Source of the DNA: Ceratopteris richardii
Lineage: Eukaryota; Streptophyta; Polypodiopsida; Polypodiales; Pteridaceae
Length of the DNA: 64,000 nt
Direction of reading: 5' to 3'
Assembly (NCBI GenBank): GCA_020310875.1
Contig: CM035444.1
Location: forward strand, 19,818,223 to 19,882,222
The stretch's first letter is position 1; every line of letters begins with the position of its first letter. This document shows, piece after piece, positions 9,741-19,487 of the stretch. Position numbers and translations under genes: made by a program. The notes beneath the pieces are model-generated. The model did no database searches, had not been told where the DNA came from, and worked only from the letters and a program-made list of their open reading frames with translations.

Positions 9741-12700
9741 GGCATATCTCTCACCACTTGTGGTGTAGAATTTGAGCATACTTTTGCCATTTGTGACTTT
9801 GCGAAAAACCGTGCGTATGAGATGATATTGGGACGACCATTCATGCGTCAGTTGCAGATTGTACAAGATTGGGGAACTAATTCTTTGTACTTGCAACACT
9901 TAGGAGTGACTACCAAAGTCAATCTTAAAGACTATTCACATAGAGATGTACCCCCAATACAATGGAATATCATCCATAAGACACCAGTAGAGACGGAATC
10001 CGTGCACTCATTAGAATCAGATCCTTCTTGGTTGCATGAGGATACCCACTTCTGGATGTGTAAAGTAGCCAAACAAGAGGAAGAACGATTAGAAGCAAGG
10101 ACCTTAGGTGCAGAACAACATCCACGAACCCTTCAAGATCCAGCATATGCACCTGTAGTATTCCCAGACGAGGAGTTTGAACCCCATGGTTGGGCGGAAA
10201 TCCTAGCAACCATGGATGTAGCCATCAATGAAGAACAATGGACACCCCACTGTGACGAGGATGGCTATGACATTTCAGTTTTCACGATAGAGCCAATCAT
10301 GGGCGATGCAATTTTAGAAGAGTGTGAACCAGACACTGATGCATTTGAGGATGCAAGCGATTTTGATTTAGAATCAATTATCATGGACCCACCCTTTGCA
10401 TCAGAGGAAGAATATTTCTACGAAGTAGAGACTCACCCTCAGAGACACGAGGAAATTACGAATGAAGTGAGATTAGCCACGGAAGTGACTACCAAGAGTG
10501 AAGGCAAGAAAAGAAAGAAGAAAGACACCATGACAGAAAAAGAAGAGTCTTTGTTTGAAGTACCCGAGAATTTCAAGAAATATGAAATCGAAGATAGAAG
10601 GATTATGGTACGGATGCCCAATAGAAAGGCGAATGACGGACAAGTATATGATAACCGAGAGAAAACCAAGAAAGTAATAGTTTCCATAGAAGGAGAAGAA
10701 GAAAAGTGCACATATATAGGGCATGATTTGACGACTGAAGAAGAAGAAGAGTTAGTTGCCCTATTGCGCGAATATAGAGATGTTTTTGCTTGGAGTTATA
10801 AAGATTTGAAAGGAGTAGATCCAGATATATGTTCTCATAGAATCCCTATGACTCCAGATGCAAAACCGACAAAACATAAACCTTACACGTACAATGATAA
10901 CTACGCTGCGAAGATTAAAGAGGAGATAGATCGCTTGATAGAAGCCGGATTCATTTACGAAATTGAGCATACCGAATGGGTATCCCCCATTGTGGTTGTG
11001 CCCAAGAAGAATGGAAAATTGCGTGTGTGTATTAACCTTAAAAAAGTTAATGCCGCAACAATTAGAGATAGTTATCCTCTTCCTATCACGGAACACCTAT
11101 TGGAGAGAGTTGCGGGCAAGGACGTTTACAGCTTTCTTGATGGATTCTCAGGCTATAACCAAGTAGCCATTGCTCCAGAAGATCAACACAAAACGGCTTT
11201 TGCCACAGAATGGGGCATATTTGCATTTCGTGTAATGCCATTTGGCTTAACAAATGCACCCGCCACTTTCCAGCGACTCATGTGTCATGTTTTCAAGGAA
11301 TTCTTACGCAAGAGCTTGGAAGTTTATGTCGATGACTTATGTGCTCATTCAAATGTAAGACAGACACATATCCCAGAGCTAAGACAAATATTTGACAAAT
11401 GTCGAGAATATCAGGTTTGTTTGAACCCAGAAAAATGCGTTTTCATGGTCAGACAAGGCAAAATTCTAGGACACATTGTGTCAAAAAATGGAATCTCTAC
11501 GGATGAGGAAAAGGTGAAGGTAATTGCAGAATTACCTAGACCAACTAATGTGAAAGAGGTACAGGCATTTATGGGCCATTGTGGATATTATCGACGATTC
11601 ATACACATGTATGCAATCATAGCTAAGCCTCTGTACTCTCTTTTAACCAATTTTGAATGGACAGATGAATGTGAAAATTCATTCAATGAACTTAAACGAC
11701 GTTTGTGCTCAGCACCTATATTGACCACCCCAGATTGGAGTAAGCCATTCCATGTACATGTGGATGCATCCAATTACGCCATAGGATGTGTGTTAGCACA
11801 ACCCACGAATGAAGGTAACATAGATCTCCCCATAGCCTACGCGAGCAGACAATTGAACGCAGCAGAAAGAAATTATACCACGACGGAACGAGAAGGATTA
11901 GGGATGATCTACGCAGTAAAGAAGTTTAGGCACTACTTGTTGGCCAACAAATTCAAGTTCTTTACAGATCATCAAGCCCTATTATATTTAGTCAACAAAC
12001 CTTGTAACACAGGACGACTGATACGTTGGTTTCTATTACTCATGGAGTATGATTTTGAAGTGGTAGTTAAGAAGGGAAAGACGCATCTTAGAGCTGACCA
12101 CCTCTCAAGATTAACCTCAGGAGAAGCTCCTCAAGGAGTAGCGGATGAATTACCAGATGCATACTTGTTTAACCTCGAGATAGCACCGGAATGGGCTAAG
12201 CCTATAGTCCCTATTCTCACCTATGGACCCAAGAATCCTAGGATAAAGATCAGAGGAGAAGAGATTACCAAGTCTCAGAGATACCAAATAATGGAAGGAA
12301 GCATATATAAACAGGATAATCAAAAGATTCTTGCTTGTTGTGTAGATGAATCAGAACATGCGAGTTGGTTGCAATTAGCACACATAGGTGCACTAAAGCA
12401 ACACCATTCAAAACATCGAACATTACAGACTCTGCATAGATTAGGAGTATATTGGCCTACGATGGAAGCAGATGTCTACAAGTTGTGTAAGGAATGCCAT
12501 GTTTGTTGTGAAAGACCACCAGTAGAGCATGCGACATTATATCACATGTCTCTCACACCAGAATGGAGTGAACCTTTAGTGACATACTTGAGGACGAACA
12601 CATTCCCTCAAGGCATGACTTTAGCTCGACAACGCAGTCTAGAGCAGGAAGCTCAAGACTATTCACTCATTGGCGATAATTTATACAAAAGAGGACGAGA

Positions 12701-15404
12701 TGGATATCTAAGACAATGTGTTCATGAGAGCGAATATCTTAGCATACTAGAGACTGCACACCAAGGTGTTGTAAGAGGTCATTTTGGACCAGATAGGATA
12801 ATCAAAGCCATTCTCTTTGCAGGATTATGGTGGCCCACTCTTCACATGGATGCACATACCTATGTAAAGAGATGTGATGTGTGCCAAAGAACTCAGTTTC
12901 CTACTCGCAGAGATGAAATGCCATTGAAACCCATGATGGGCGGACGTGCATTTTCTAAGTGGGGTATAGACTTTGTAGGACCCATCAACCCCCCTGCAAA
13001 AGGTACACATGCGGAATACATTATTGTTGCCACAGATTATCTAACCAAATGGGTAGAGGCAAAAGCCACAAGAAAGAATGATGCTCACACGACCGCAAAA
13101 TTCTTATTTGAAAATGTCTTTACAAGATATGGACTGCCTATAGAGTTAGTGAGCGATCGAGGCACTCACTTTCTAAACCAAGTCATTGAATATTTGTTAC
13201 AGGATTTTATGGTGATTCACAAGAAATCTGCACCATATCATCCTCAGGCCAATGGTCGGGCTGAAAGCACTAACAAGATACTTTGTACCGTACTGACGAA
13301 ACTCGTGAACAATAAACGTTCAGATTGGGACAAACAGTTACACCACGCTGTTTGGGCATATCGAGTGGCCTACAAGACCGTACTCAATGCAACTCCCTTT
13401 CAGATGGTTTTTGGTCAGAATGCAGTGCTTCCTTTGGACTTCTTGATACCGACCCTTAAGGTTGCACAAGAACATCAGTGGACCGGCCATGAATTATCAG
13501 CAAGAATAATGGACTTGGAACGATTAGGAGAAACCAGGCTGAAAGCAGCAGAAGGAATATACGCAGCGAAGAAGCGACAGAAAGCATATTTTGATGCACA
13601 TGTGAAAGATAAAGGCCTAAAAGAAGGAGATTTAGTTCTAGTGTATACACTGAAACAGCACGCACGGAAGTTAGAAAAGCGAGGTCATGGACCTATGATC
13701 ATTAACAGACTTTCGACAAGTGGAGCAGTACAATTAGCCACCTTAGAAGGAGATATAATGCCTAATTACATTAGTGGCTGTAGAGTCAAGCTATATCAGG
13801 AACCTCTTACTGAGGATATGCTTAAACGACTCACGTTGGCAAAGAAGCGTAAGGAGGAAGAAAATAGAATACGAGCGGAAGCTCAGGCAGAAGCCATAGA
13901 ACGCATTAAGCGCATGAAGCTAAGAAGACAAGGACTAGGGAGAGAACATTATAACCATCTGGAAACATCACCCAGATATCCCATGGCCATGTGTCAAGTA
14001 AAGTCAACCACTCATCCTAGCATAGTGGACAGGAGACCATTCATTACAGTTAGGCTAGAGCACGGCAACCCTTGCCAAGAACTCAGGGCTTTAATTGACT
14101 CAGGTGATGCGACTAGTGCGATTAGGTGGTCCCACTATAAGGATTCAGGAATAGAAATGCGGCCAATTGAGGCATACCTCATAGGCCTAGGAGGCATGGA
14201 AACCCCTTGCATGGGTGAGGTGGACCTTCCTATCCTCATTAAGGATTTGACGATGAAAGCAAAGCTACTAGTGTGCCATGATGACGACCTGATAGAACCC
14301 CTAATCCTTGGCCAAGATTGGATATACGATCACTCAGTGGACCTAAATCTTAGACGAGGCTCCTTACAGATTGGAACCTTCGAGCAGAAGCGAGTGATAC
14401 CGCTTGACTTCCCTAACGGCATTCCGCTTGACGGTTGTGACCCTAGACCCTATGAAATGCATGCGACGGAAGACCGGAAGATCTTTAAGCAGACCAGTCA
14501 CGTTACGTCTACACCAACCCACTCGGGCTTGGCTATGGACAGTTGTCAATCAGAAGGACGACAGGAGATCTTCCCTGGGACTTCCTGCAAACTAGAAGAG
14601 ACAGTTACCCAACCACAAGGGCAGATGGACACAATCAGCGGTCAGGTGGGTTGCATCAGCGGCCAAATGAGCACGACACCCTGCGGTGCTCATCCTTCGA
14701 AACTTGTTGCGGACTGGCCTAGATTAAAGTTAAAGAACGAATCACTTCCTAATGGGCAGGTCACGCAAGTATTGGATCTCCCTTCTTTTCCAAAGCAGAG
14801 CGTCCATCCGACCTCTCAACCTCGACAACAACAGAATCAACCACGACGAAGGAACCCAGACCGACTGCAGTACCAGAAGATACAACAAGGAAGGCAGTTT
14901 AGGCCACCCAAAGGAAGCGGCACCAGACAAATATGGGTGCCAAAAGGACAAAAAGCACCGAAGAACTCCAACCAAGCAGAGATCGACAAGAAAAAGGCAG
15001 GGCAAAAACAGAATCGGTATCCACCATCCCCTCGACCTCCTTCTACAGGTCCGACCATTCGACAAATTTGGATCGCCAAGAAATACCTTACCCATAGACC
15101 CACACCCACGCAGATTTGGGTACCCAAACCATGTATCATAGCCCAACCCTTAAGCCATGTAATATATACCCCTCACAAATCCTTCCATCCCTCAACACCA
15201 CCACACCCGATACTACCTTTTGCCCCTCAGCAGAAACCCACCACCCACTCAAAGACTCTTAGGAAATGGATACCGAAGCGTGTCCAACCGTCTTCCCCTA
15301 ACCCATTGTCTAACTACCCCCCGACTAACATACAACCTTGTACTAAATTACTAACCGTTAAACCTTGTAATAATTCACCCACCATCATCGCACATCACTC
15401 ATAA
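9741..15404 (+). CDS. pol: Pol: protease C-half, RT, RNase H, double HHCC, integrase, second retropepsin-like domain
   Basis: Same frame as gag, continuing past the UAA; the first internal ATG is 9822. The protease ILG motif is at 9825-9833. Reverse transcriptase spans about 10900-11360 with YVDD at 11325-11336. RNase H spans about 11720-12110 (HVDASNYAIG, FTDHQALLYL). There are two integrase-type HHCC zinc units: 12378-12506 (ends CHVC) and 12756-12884 (ends CDVC). The integrase core has D 12969, D 13155 and E 13263, with D,D-35-E spacing. A C-terminal domain follows to about 13830, then a basic helix. A second retropepsin-like domain lies at about 14020-14380 with LIDSGD (Asp at 14097) and LILGQDW (14301). 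A proline- and lysine-rich tail carries QIWVPK-type repeats. RT copies RNA and integrase inserts the DNA. The second protease-like unit and the doubled finger are unusual. No ATG is expected to start this part, so expression needs UAA readthrough or another mechanism. Confidence 0.93.
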   Translation, partial: GISLTTCGVEFEHTFAICDFAKNRAYEMILGRPFMRQLQIVQDWGTNSLYLQHLGVTTKVNLKDYSHRDVPPIQWNIIHKTPVETESVHSLESDPSWLHEDTHFWMCKVAKQEEERLEARTLGAEQHPRTLQDPAYAPVVFPDEEFEPHGWAEILATMDVAINEEQWTPHCDEDGYDISVFTIEPIMGDAILEECEPDTDAFEDASDFDLESIIMDPPFASEEEYFYEVETHPQRHEEITNEVRLATEVTTKSEGKKRKKKDTMTEKEESLFEVPENFKKYEIEDRRIMVRMPNRKANDGQVYDNREKTKKVIVSIEGEEEKCTYIGHDLTTEEEEELVALLREYRDVFAWSYKDLKGVDPDICSHRIPMTPDAKPTKHKPYTYNDNYAAKIKEEIDRLIEAGFIYEIEHTEWVSPIVVVPKKNGKLRVCINLKKVNAATIRDSYPLPITEHLLERVAGKDVYSFLDGFSGYNQVAIAPEDQHKTAFATEWGIFAFRVMPFGLTNAPATFQRLMCHVFKEFLRKSLEVYVDDLCAHSNVRQTHIPELRQIFDKCREYQVCLNPEKCVFMVRQGKILGHIVSKNGISTDEEKVKVIAELPRPTNVKEVQAFMGHCGYYRRFIHMYAIIAKPLYSLLTNFEWTDECENSFNELKRRLCSAPILTTPDWSKPFHVHVDASNYAIGCVLAQPTNEGNIDLPIAYASRQLNAAERNYTTTEREGLGMIYAVKKFRHYLLANKFKFFTDHQALLYLVNKPCNTGRLIRWFLLLMEYDFEVVVKKGKTHLRADHLSRLTSGEAPQGVADELPDAYLFNLEIAPEWAKPIVPILTYGPKNPRIKIRGEEITKSQRYQIMEGSIYKQDNQKILACCVDESEHASWLQLAHIGALKQHHSKHRTLQTLHRLGVYWPTMEADVYKLCKECHVCCERPPVEHATLYHMSLTPEWSEPLVTYLRTNTFPQGMTLARQRSLEQEAQDYSLIGDNLYKRGRDGYLRQCVHESEYLSILETAHQGVVRGHFGPDRIIKAILFAGLWWPTLHMDAHTYVKRCDVCQRTQFPTRRDEMPLKPMMGGRAFSKWGIDFVGPINPPAKGTHAEYIIVATDYLTKWVEAKATRKNDAHTTAKFLFENVFTRYGLPIELVSDRGTHFLNQVIEYLLQDFMVIHKKSAPYHPQANGRAESTNKILCTVLTKLVNNKRSDWDKQLHHAVWAYRVAYKTVLNATPFQMVFGQNAVLPLDFLIPTLKVAQEHQWTGHELSARIMDLERLGETRLKAAEGIYAAKKRQKAYFDAHVKDKGLKEGDLVLVYTLKQHARKLEKRGHGPMIINRLSTSGAVQLATLEGDIMPNYISGCRVKLYQEPLTEDMLKRLTLAKKRKEEENRIRAEAQAEAIERIKRMKLRRQGLGREHYNHLETSPRYPMAMCQVKSTTHPSIVDRRPFITVRLEHGNPCQELRALIDSGDATSAIRWSHYKDSGIEMRPIEAYLIGLGGMETPCMGEVDLPILIKDLTMKAKLLVCHDDDLIEPLILGQDWIYDHSVDLNLRRGSLQIGTFEQKRVIPLDFPNGIPLDGCDPRPYEMHATEDRKIFKQTSHVTSTPTHSGLAMDSCQSEGRQEIFPGTSCKLEETVTQPQGQMDTISGQVGCISGQMSTTPCGAHPSKLVADWPRLKLKNESLPNGQVTQVLDLPSFPKQSVHPTSQPRQQQNQPRRRNPDRLQYQKIQQGRQFRPPKGSGTRQIWVPKGQKAPKNSNQAEIDKKKAGQKQNRYPPSPRPPSTGPTIRQIWIAKKYLTHRPTPTQIWVPKPCIIAQPLSHVIYTPHKSFHPSTPPHPILPFAPQQKPTTHSKTLRKWIPKRVQPSSPNPLSNYPPTNIQPCTKLLTVKPCNNSPTIIAHHS

Positions 15405-15635
15405 TCTCGTCTCATCAAGAAATGTATGCATGATCTGAAACGTGTAGGAGTCTAGAGACCTACACTTGTGCTGCAAGAAAACATTGCATCCATCACATCA
15501 CAACACTTGGCTACACGGGTTACGCATCAGTTATGGAAAGGGATTGCGGTCTCACTTTAATGGGATCATAATTAATTTCCATGCTAATGTGTTAATCTTT
15601 TGTAGCAGATCTTTCTTATTAGCGCATCAGCCACC
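15405..15635 (+). promoter_or_regulatory. Pol-ORF3 spacer with candidate splice acceptor
   Basis: A 231 bp gap. A T-rich run ending TTTTGTAGCAG places an AG at 15607-15608, and the sequence before ORF3 reads GCCACCATG at 15630-15638, a strong plant and eukaryote start context. Together they suggest ORF3 is translated from a spliced RNA, as env-like ORFs are. Candidate donors of AG/GTAAA type exist in the leader near 4121 and 4385. This is inference. Confidence 0.4.
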
Positions 15636-18600
15636 ATGCAAACCGACGAAGGAACATCAGGAGCAGGCCCCAGTGTTGCGGCTGTGCCCCTCAATGTGCT
15701 ACGAGCAGAATCCCACCCGACTGCTCCACCACCGGAATTCCAAGGATTTCCAGGGCCCATGCCTATCGACAACCCACCTATGGGCCACACAGAAAAGATA
15801 CACCGAAACTCTCATTGGTTTCAGGGACTTGCAGGACCCCTTGCGGACGCGGACTTTATATTTGAATCCACTTTGACATTTGATGACCGCACGTGGGGAA
15901 AATACCAGTTCTTCTCCAGAGAGTTCGAAGCCCTACAGAGCACCCAGGATTTAACTCACGTTTGGGCCAGAGCCGGTTTCACGGAGTATTTCAGTGATCC
16001 TCTACCCAAACCGGACTTTTACAGTTGCTATTATTTAATCACTACCTTGCTGGCCTCCGAGAATAAGGATATCCCCGGAACCTTCATTTTGCCTTCTTTA
16101 GTGGATGATCCACCTTACAAGAGGTTTTACCTCTCAAAGGATTTAATCAGAGCGGCCATCAAGATTCATGGAACCCACACACCCACAGATCGAGAGAGAT
16201 TGATTCCAGACCCTATGAAACGTGGGGATGTCACTAAGTGGGAGGAGATATCAGCTATTACACCTGAGCTATCAAAGCCACTACGGATATGCATGCAACA
16301 CTTCGCATTCCCCGCTCAGGACAGATTCACCATGCCACACAAAAGAATATGGTTTGGTTTGTATTTGGCATGTACGGGACCGCAGACTGTTGACCTGGCA
16401 AGCTGGATCATAGATCAAATGTATTTGGCACAACACAGATGGGAACGTAAAAAAGTGCTTAATGGATGTTGTGCACTCACAAGAATTGTGTATATGTGCT
16501 TGGCTTATGACTTGCCAATTGAGCGTGCATTAACAGGAGAAGAACTGAAGGCATTCAAAGGAACGACGAAGAAAGCCAGGAAGCCCAGTAGAACACGGGT
16601 AGGTAAGCGCATGAGAGGTACTATTCCTTGCCTTCAAGTGCCAGAGTCACCATCTCCGCAACCCTCTCCAGAGCGATCACCGACAGAAGCCGCTCCTACT
16701 GTGCAAACTATTCGCATAAGGTTGTCTAGACCAGTGGTCACGGAGGGCACGACTAGTACCGCTGCACCTCAGGCAGCAGCCACCACAGAACCCACCACCA
16801 ACACAGCAGAAGCTCCCACCACTATTGGTGCAGAAGCCTTTTCTTTTCCAATACCACACATGGAGGCAGAACCCATAAACACCACATTCGACTTTGAGAT
16901 GCCGGATGCATTCTCAAATGAATTCCAGTTTTCAGAAGCACAAATGTTCTCTCAGGAATATGAACGACCTAGTTACCCGACCACACCGCGGGATCTGCCA
17001 CAAGGACAAGCTGTGTCAAGCTCTGATGATGAACGAACCGCCACCGACGATGACGAAGGTGATGACGAAGCAGTCAGTACGTATGATTCCCAAGGGCAAG
17101 GACAGACAGACGACCAAGGCCAACAAACCGAAGCACATGGCGACACCAGCACATATGAAGATGAGACTTTCGAAGCCGAAGCATACACGCTGGCCATCAA
17201 GAAATTATATCGTACGATGGAGAAAGTCTGGGCACGGAAGAAGTTAACTGAAGAGGAGAGCCAGGCATTAATTGAACAGGAACTCATCTCCGGAGGATTC
17301 GAAGACGCATACATCAAAGGGTTCAGAGAATTAGTTAAATCGGTCGGCTCCAATGAAGCACTCAGGTACTTACAAAGAAAACAACTACCACAGTTTGACC
17401 CCCGCCGAGTACGACTACTTTCAAAGCCCGGAGAGTATATTCGCGTACCAACAGGAGCTCAGTCTTCAGCACAAGCCAGGGAAGCACGCCTCGTCCCCGA
17501 AAGTTCACTGACCGCAGAACCCATCCTTGTAGATTCCCCACCACGTACTACCGTTGTACATACCACCCCTATCCTTGAAATAACATCCACACCCTCTACT
17601 CCTCTTTCACCTCATGTATCACCGACCCATCCTGTATCCCCTGCACACCCACATGCTCCTCCAACATCCAAACCAGTCCATGGCAACATAGCCACAACCT
17701 TTACCCCGCCCACTCATGCCACCATGCCCGCACCCACCCCACCTCGTCTACTTGTCAATCCCTTCATCCCTTCATCCTTCCCATCCTTTCCACCACTTTT
17801 AAGACAACCTTTCACCTTTCTAACCCCACTAACCTTCTCACCAGTTTCACCTCCTCAACCCACCGTAACCCCTATTTCCCCTTTTCACCAAGCTGCTCCA
17901 GCCATCCCCCCTGTAAATTATTCTACATTTGTAAATCTCGTCTTCACACCTACACAACCACCCACATACACACCGCTTTTCACAGTCACCGCACTTGACA
18001 CGTCCAATGGCATGGACATATCACCATCCACCTCACCACCACCCACTCCACTCACAGCACCATCATATTTAGGCACGTCACAATTTTCCACAATCACCAC
18101 TGCATCCACCTTCCCAGCCCCATTCCCCATCCCCGCTGCATCTACCTCCACTGCATCTTCAATTAGCACTCCATTACTATTATCACCCACCATAGACACG
18201 GCACTGCAACACATGTTCACATGCATGACACAAGTAAGAGATGAGTTCGCATCTCTTGGCAACAACTATCAACAGCTGCAGAGGACTACAAATGAATTAC
18301 AGTCGAAGCTTAATTCATTATCAATTGAGAATGCCTCACTGAACAGTCGATACCAAGATTTACGAGAGGCCTATCACAAATTAGAACTAGAAAGTGAAGA
18401 GAAAACGAAAGAAGCCACGGCGGATTTGGACAACCTACTTCGAGCCCAAACGATTAGAAACGCGACACTGACACGGAATATGGGTCTACTCAGAAGACAC
18501 TTAGCCGCAGCCCAAGAGGAGAACGTGAGACTCCAAGCGCAGAATAGAGAAAACTTGGAGGCGGCATTGGATCATCCAGAACAACCACTAAGTCCGAGCA

Positions 18601-19487
18601 GATTCAAGGCAATCCCATCCGAGTCGATGCGGATGTTGCTAGATGACCATGTTCGATTGCTCGAGGACTATGATCGCATGAACGAAGAGCATCAAAAGTT
18701 AAAGGAAGATCACAAGCTACTCCAGCTCAGAGAACCGGCAACACAGCAAGTACAAGTAGCAGCAGAATTACCAGCACCCGTGGACCCTGCCCCTGAAATT
18801 TTAGAGGAACTCAACGCACTCCGGGCCCAGGTAACAAATCTTGAATCTAGAATTGCAGCCTATGAAGCACCTCCAAGGCCAGACTCCCTACCTGAGCTAC
18901 CAGCTGAGGAAGAAACCGTCACTATCCCGTTGGAGGAGACATTTGAAGAGGCATACGAGCCGATACCCATCCCAAGCGGACGTGTCACGGCCGAAGGCCA
19001 GATGACCTATGAATTACCTACCCCCGCGTGGATGAAGACAGTTGAAGAACTCGGAACAACACATTCGGCCAGAGTAGAGGCACAGTTACATGCCATGGCC
19101 ATGATTGAAGAGAGAATTTTACAGTCACCATTCTTTGCTCATTTGGCCCCAAGACGCTACATATCTGAGCATGAGCTCCAATATAAACCGTACTTCATGT
19201 TAATGGCCGAATACCAGTTAGCCATCGAGAAAGAAACCGGCATGAAACCAACGCATGCAACTCAATTCGAGCCGGAGGACTTGCCACCAAGTGCGCAGAG
19301 AGGTGAAATCCATCAACCAGACTGGCGCAAAGATTTATTGCAAAACTATCCAGAGATGATGAGCACATGGGTGAAAGCGCCGCTGCACTTAAAATTTAAC
19401 CCATGCTGGGACCAGTACCACGACGCCGCTCTTGGACTGCATTCGCTATTAAGGTACAAAACAATAAGCAGTGCGAAGACTGGTTGA
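15636..19487 (+). CDS. ORF3: large unknown protein at the env position (1283 aa)
   Basis: Starts at ATG 15636 in a GCCACCATG context. I do not recognise the family. Residues about 70-330 look globular, rich in aromatic and hydrophobic residues (motifs TWGKYQFFSREFE, RIWFGLYLACTG). A basic stretch follows (KKARKPSRTRVGKRMR), then an acidic Asp/Glu/Gln run near 460-515 and a Pro/Ser/Thr-rich linker at about 635-855. A heptad-like, probably coiled-coil region covers about 855-1080, then a second globular part. No signal peptide or transmembrane segment is evident, so it is not an obvious envelope protein. The downstream ORF in another frame looks like its C-terminus after a frameshift, giving about 1500 aa in all. 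It sits where Athila-type elements carry env-like ORFs. A capsid, movement or host-interaction role cannot be told apart by eye. Confidence 0.8.
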   Translation: MQTDEGTSGAGPSVAAVPLNVLRAESHPTAPPPEFQGFPGPMPIDNPPMGHTEKIHRNSHWFQGLAGPLADADFIFESTLTFDDRTWGKYQFFSREFEALQSTQDLTHVWARAGFTEYFSDPLPKPDFYSCYYLITTLLASENKDIPGTFILPSLVDDPPYKRFYLSKDLIRAAIKIHGTHTPTDRERLIPDPMKRGDVTKWEEISAITPELSKPLRICMQHFAFPAQDRFTMPHKRIWFGLYLACTGPQTVDLASWIIDQMYLAQHRWERKKVLNGCCALTRIVYMCLAYDLPIERALTGEELKAFKGTTKKARKPSRTRVGKRMRGTIPCLQVPESPSPQPSPERSPTEAAPTVQTIRIRLSRPVVTEGTTSTAAPQAAATTEPTTNTAEAPTTIGAEAFSFPIPHMEAEPINTTFDFEMPDAFSNEFQFSEAQMFSQEYERPSYPTTPRDLPQGQAVSSSDDERTATDDDEGDDEAVSTYDSQGQGQTDDQGQQTEAHGDTSTYEDETFEAEAYTLAIKKLYRTMEKVWARKKLTEEESQALIEQELISGGFEDAYIKGFRELVKSVGSNEALRYLQRKQLPQFDPRRVRLLSKPGEYIRVPTGAQSSAQAREARLVPESSLTAEPILVDSPPRTTVVHTTPILEITSTPSTPLSPHVSPTHPVSPAHPHAPPTSKPVHGNIATTFTPPTHATMPAPTPPRLLVNPFIPSSFPSFPPLLRQPFTFLTPLTFSPVSPPQPTVTPISPFHQAAPAIPPVNYSTFVNLVFTPTQPPTYTPLFTVTALDTSNGMDISPSTSPPPTPLTAPSYLGTSQFSTITTASTFPAPFPIPAASTSTASSISTPLLLSPTIDTALQHMFTCMTQVRDEFASLGNNYQQLQRTTNELQSKLNSLSIENASLNSRYQDLREAYHKLELESEEKTKEATADLDNLLRAQTIRNATLTRNMGLLRRHLAAAQEENVRLQAQNRENLEAALDHPEQPLSPSRFKAIPSESMRMLLDDHVRLLEDYDRMNEEHQKLKEDHKLLQLREPATQQVQVAAELPAPVDPAPEILEELNALRAQVTNLESRIAAYEAPPRPDSLPELPAEEETVTIPLEETFEEAYEPIPIPSGRVTAEGQMTYELPTPAWMKTVEELGTTHSARVEAQLHAMAMIEERILQSPFFAHLAPRRYISEHELQYKPYFMLMAEYQLAIEKETGMKPTHATQFEPEDLPPSAQRGEIHQPDWRKDLLQNYPEMMSTWVKAPLHLKFNPCWDQYHDAALGLHSLLRYKTISSAKTG

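Noticed and set aside
15636..19487. ORF3 as an envelope glycoprotein
   Set aside because: No hydrophobic signal peptide, transmembrane segment or cysteine-rich ectodomain visible; position alone is not enough.
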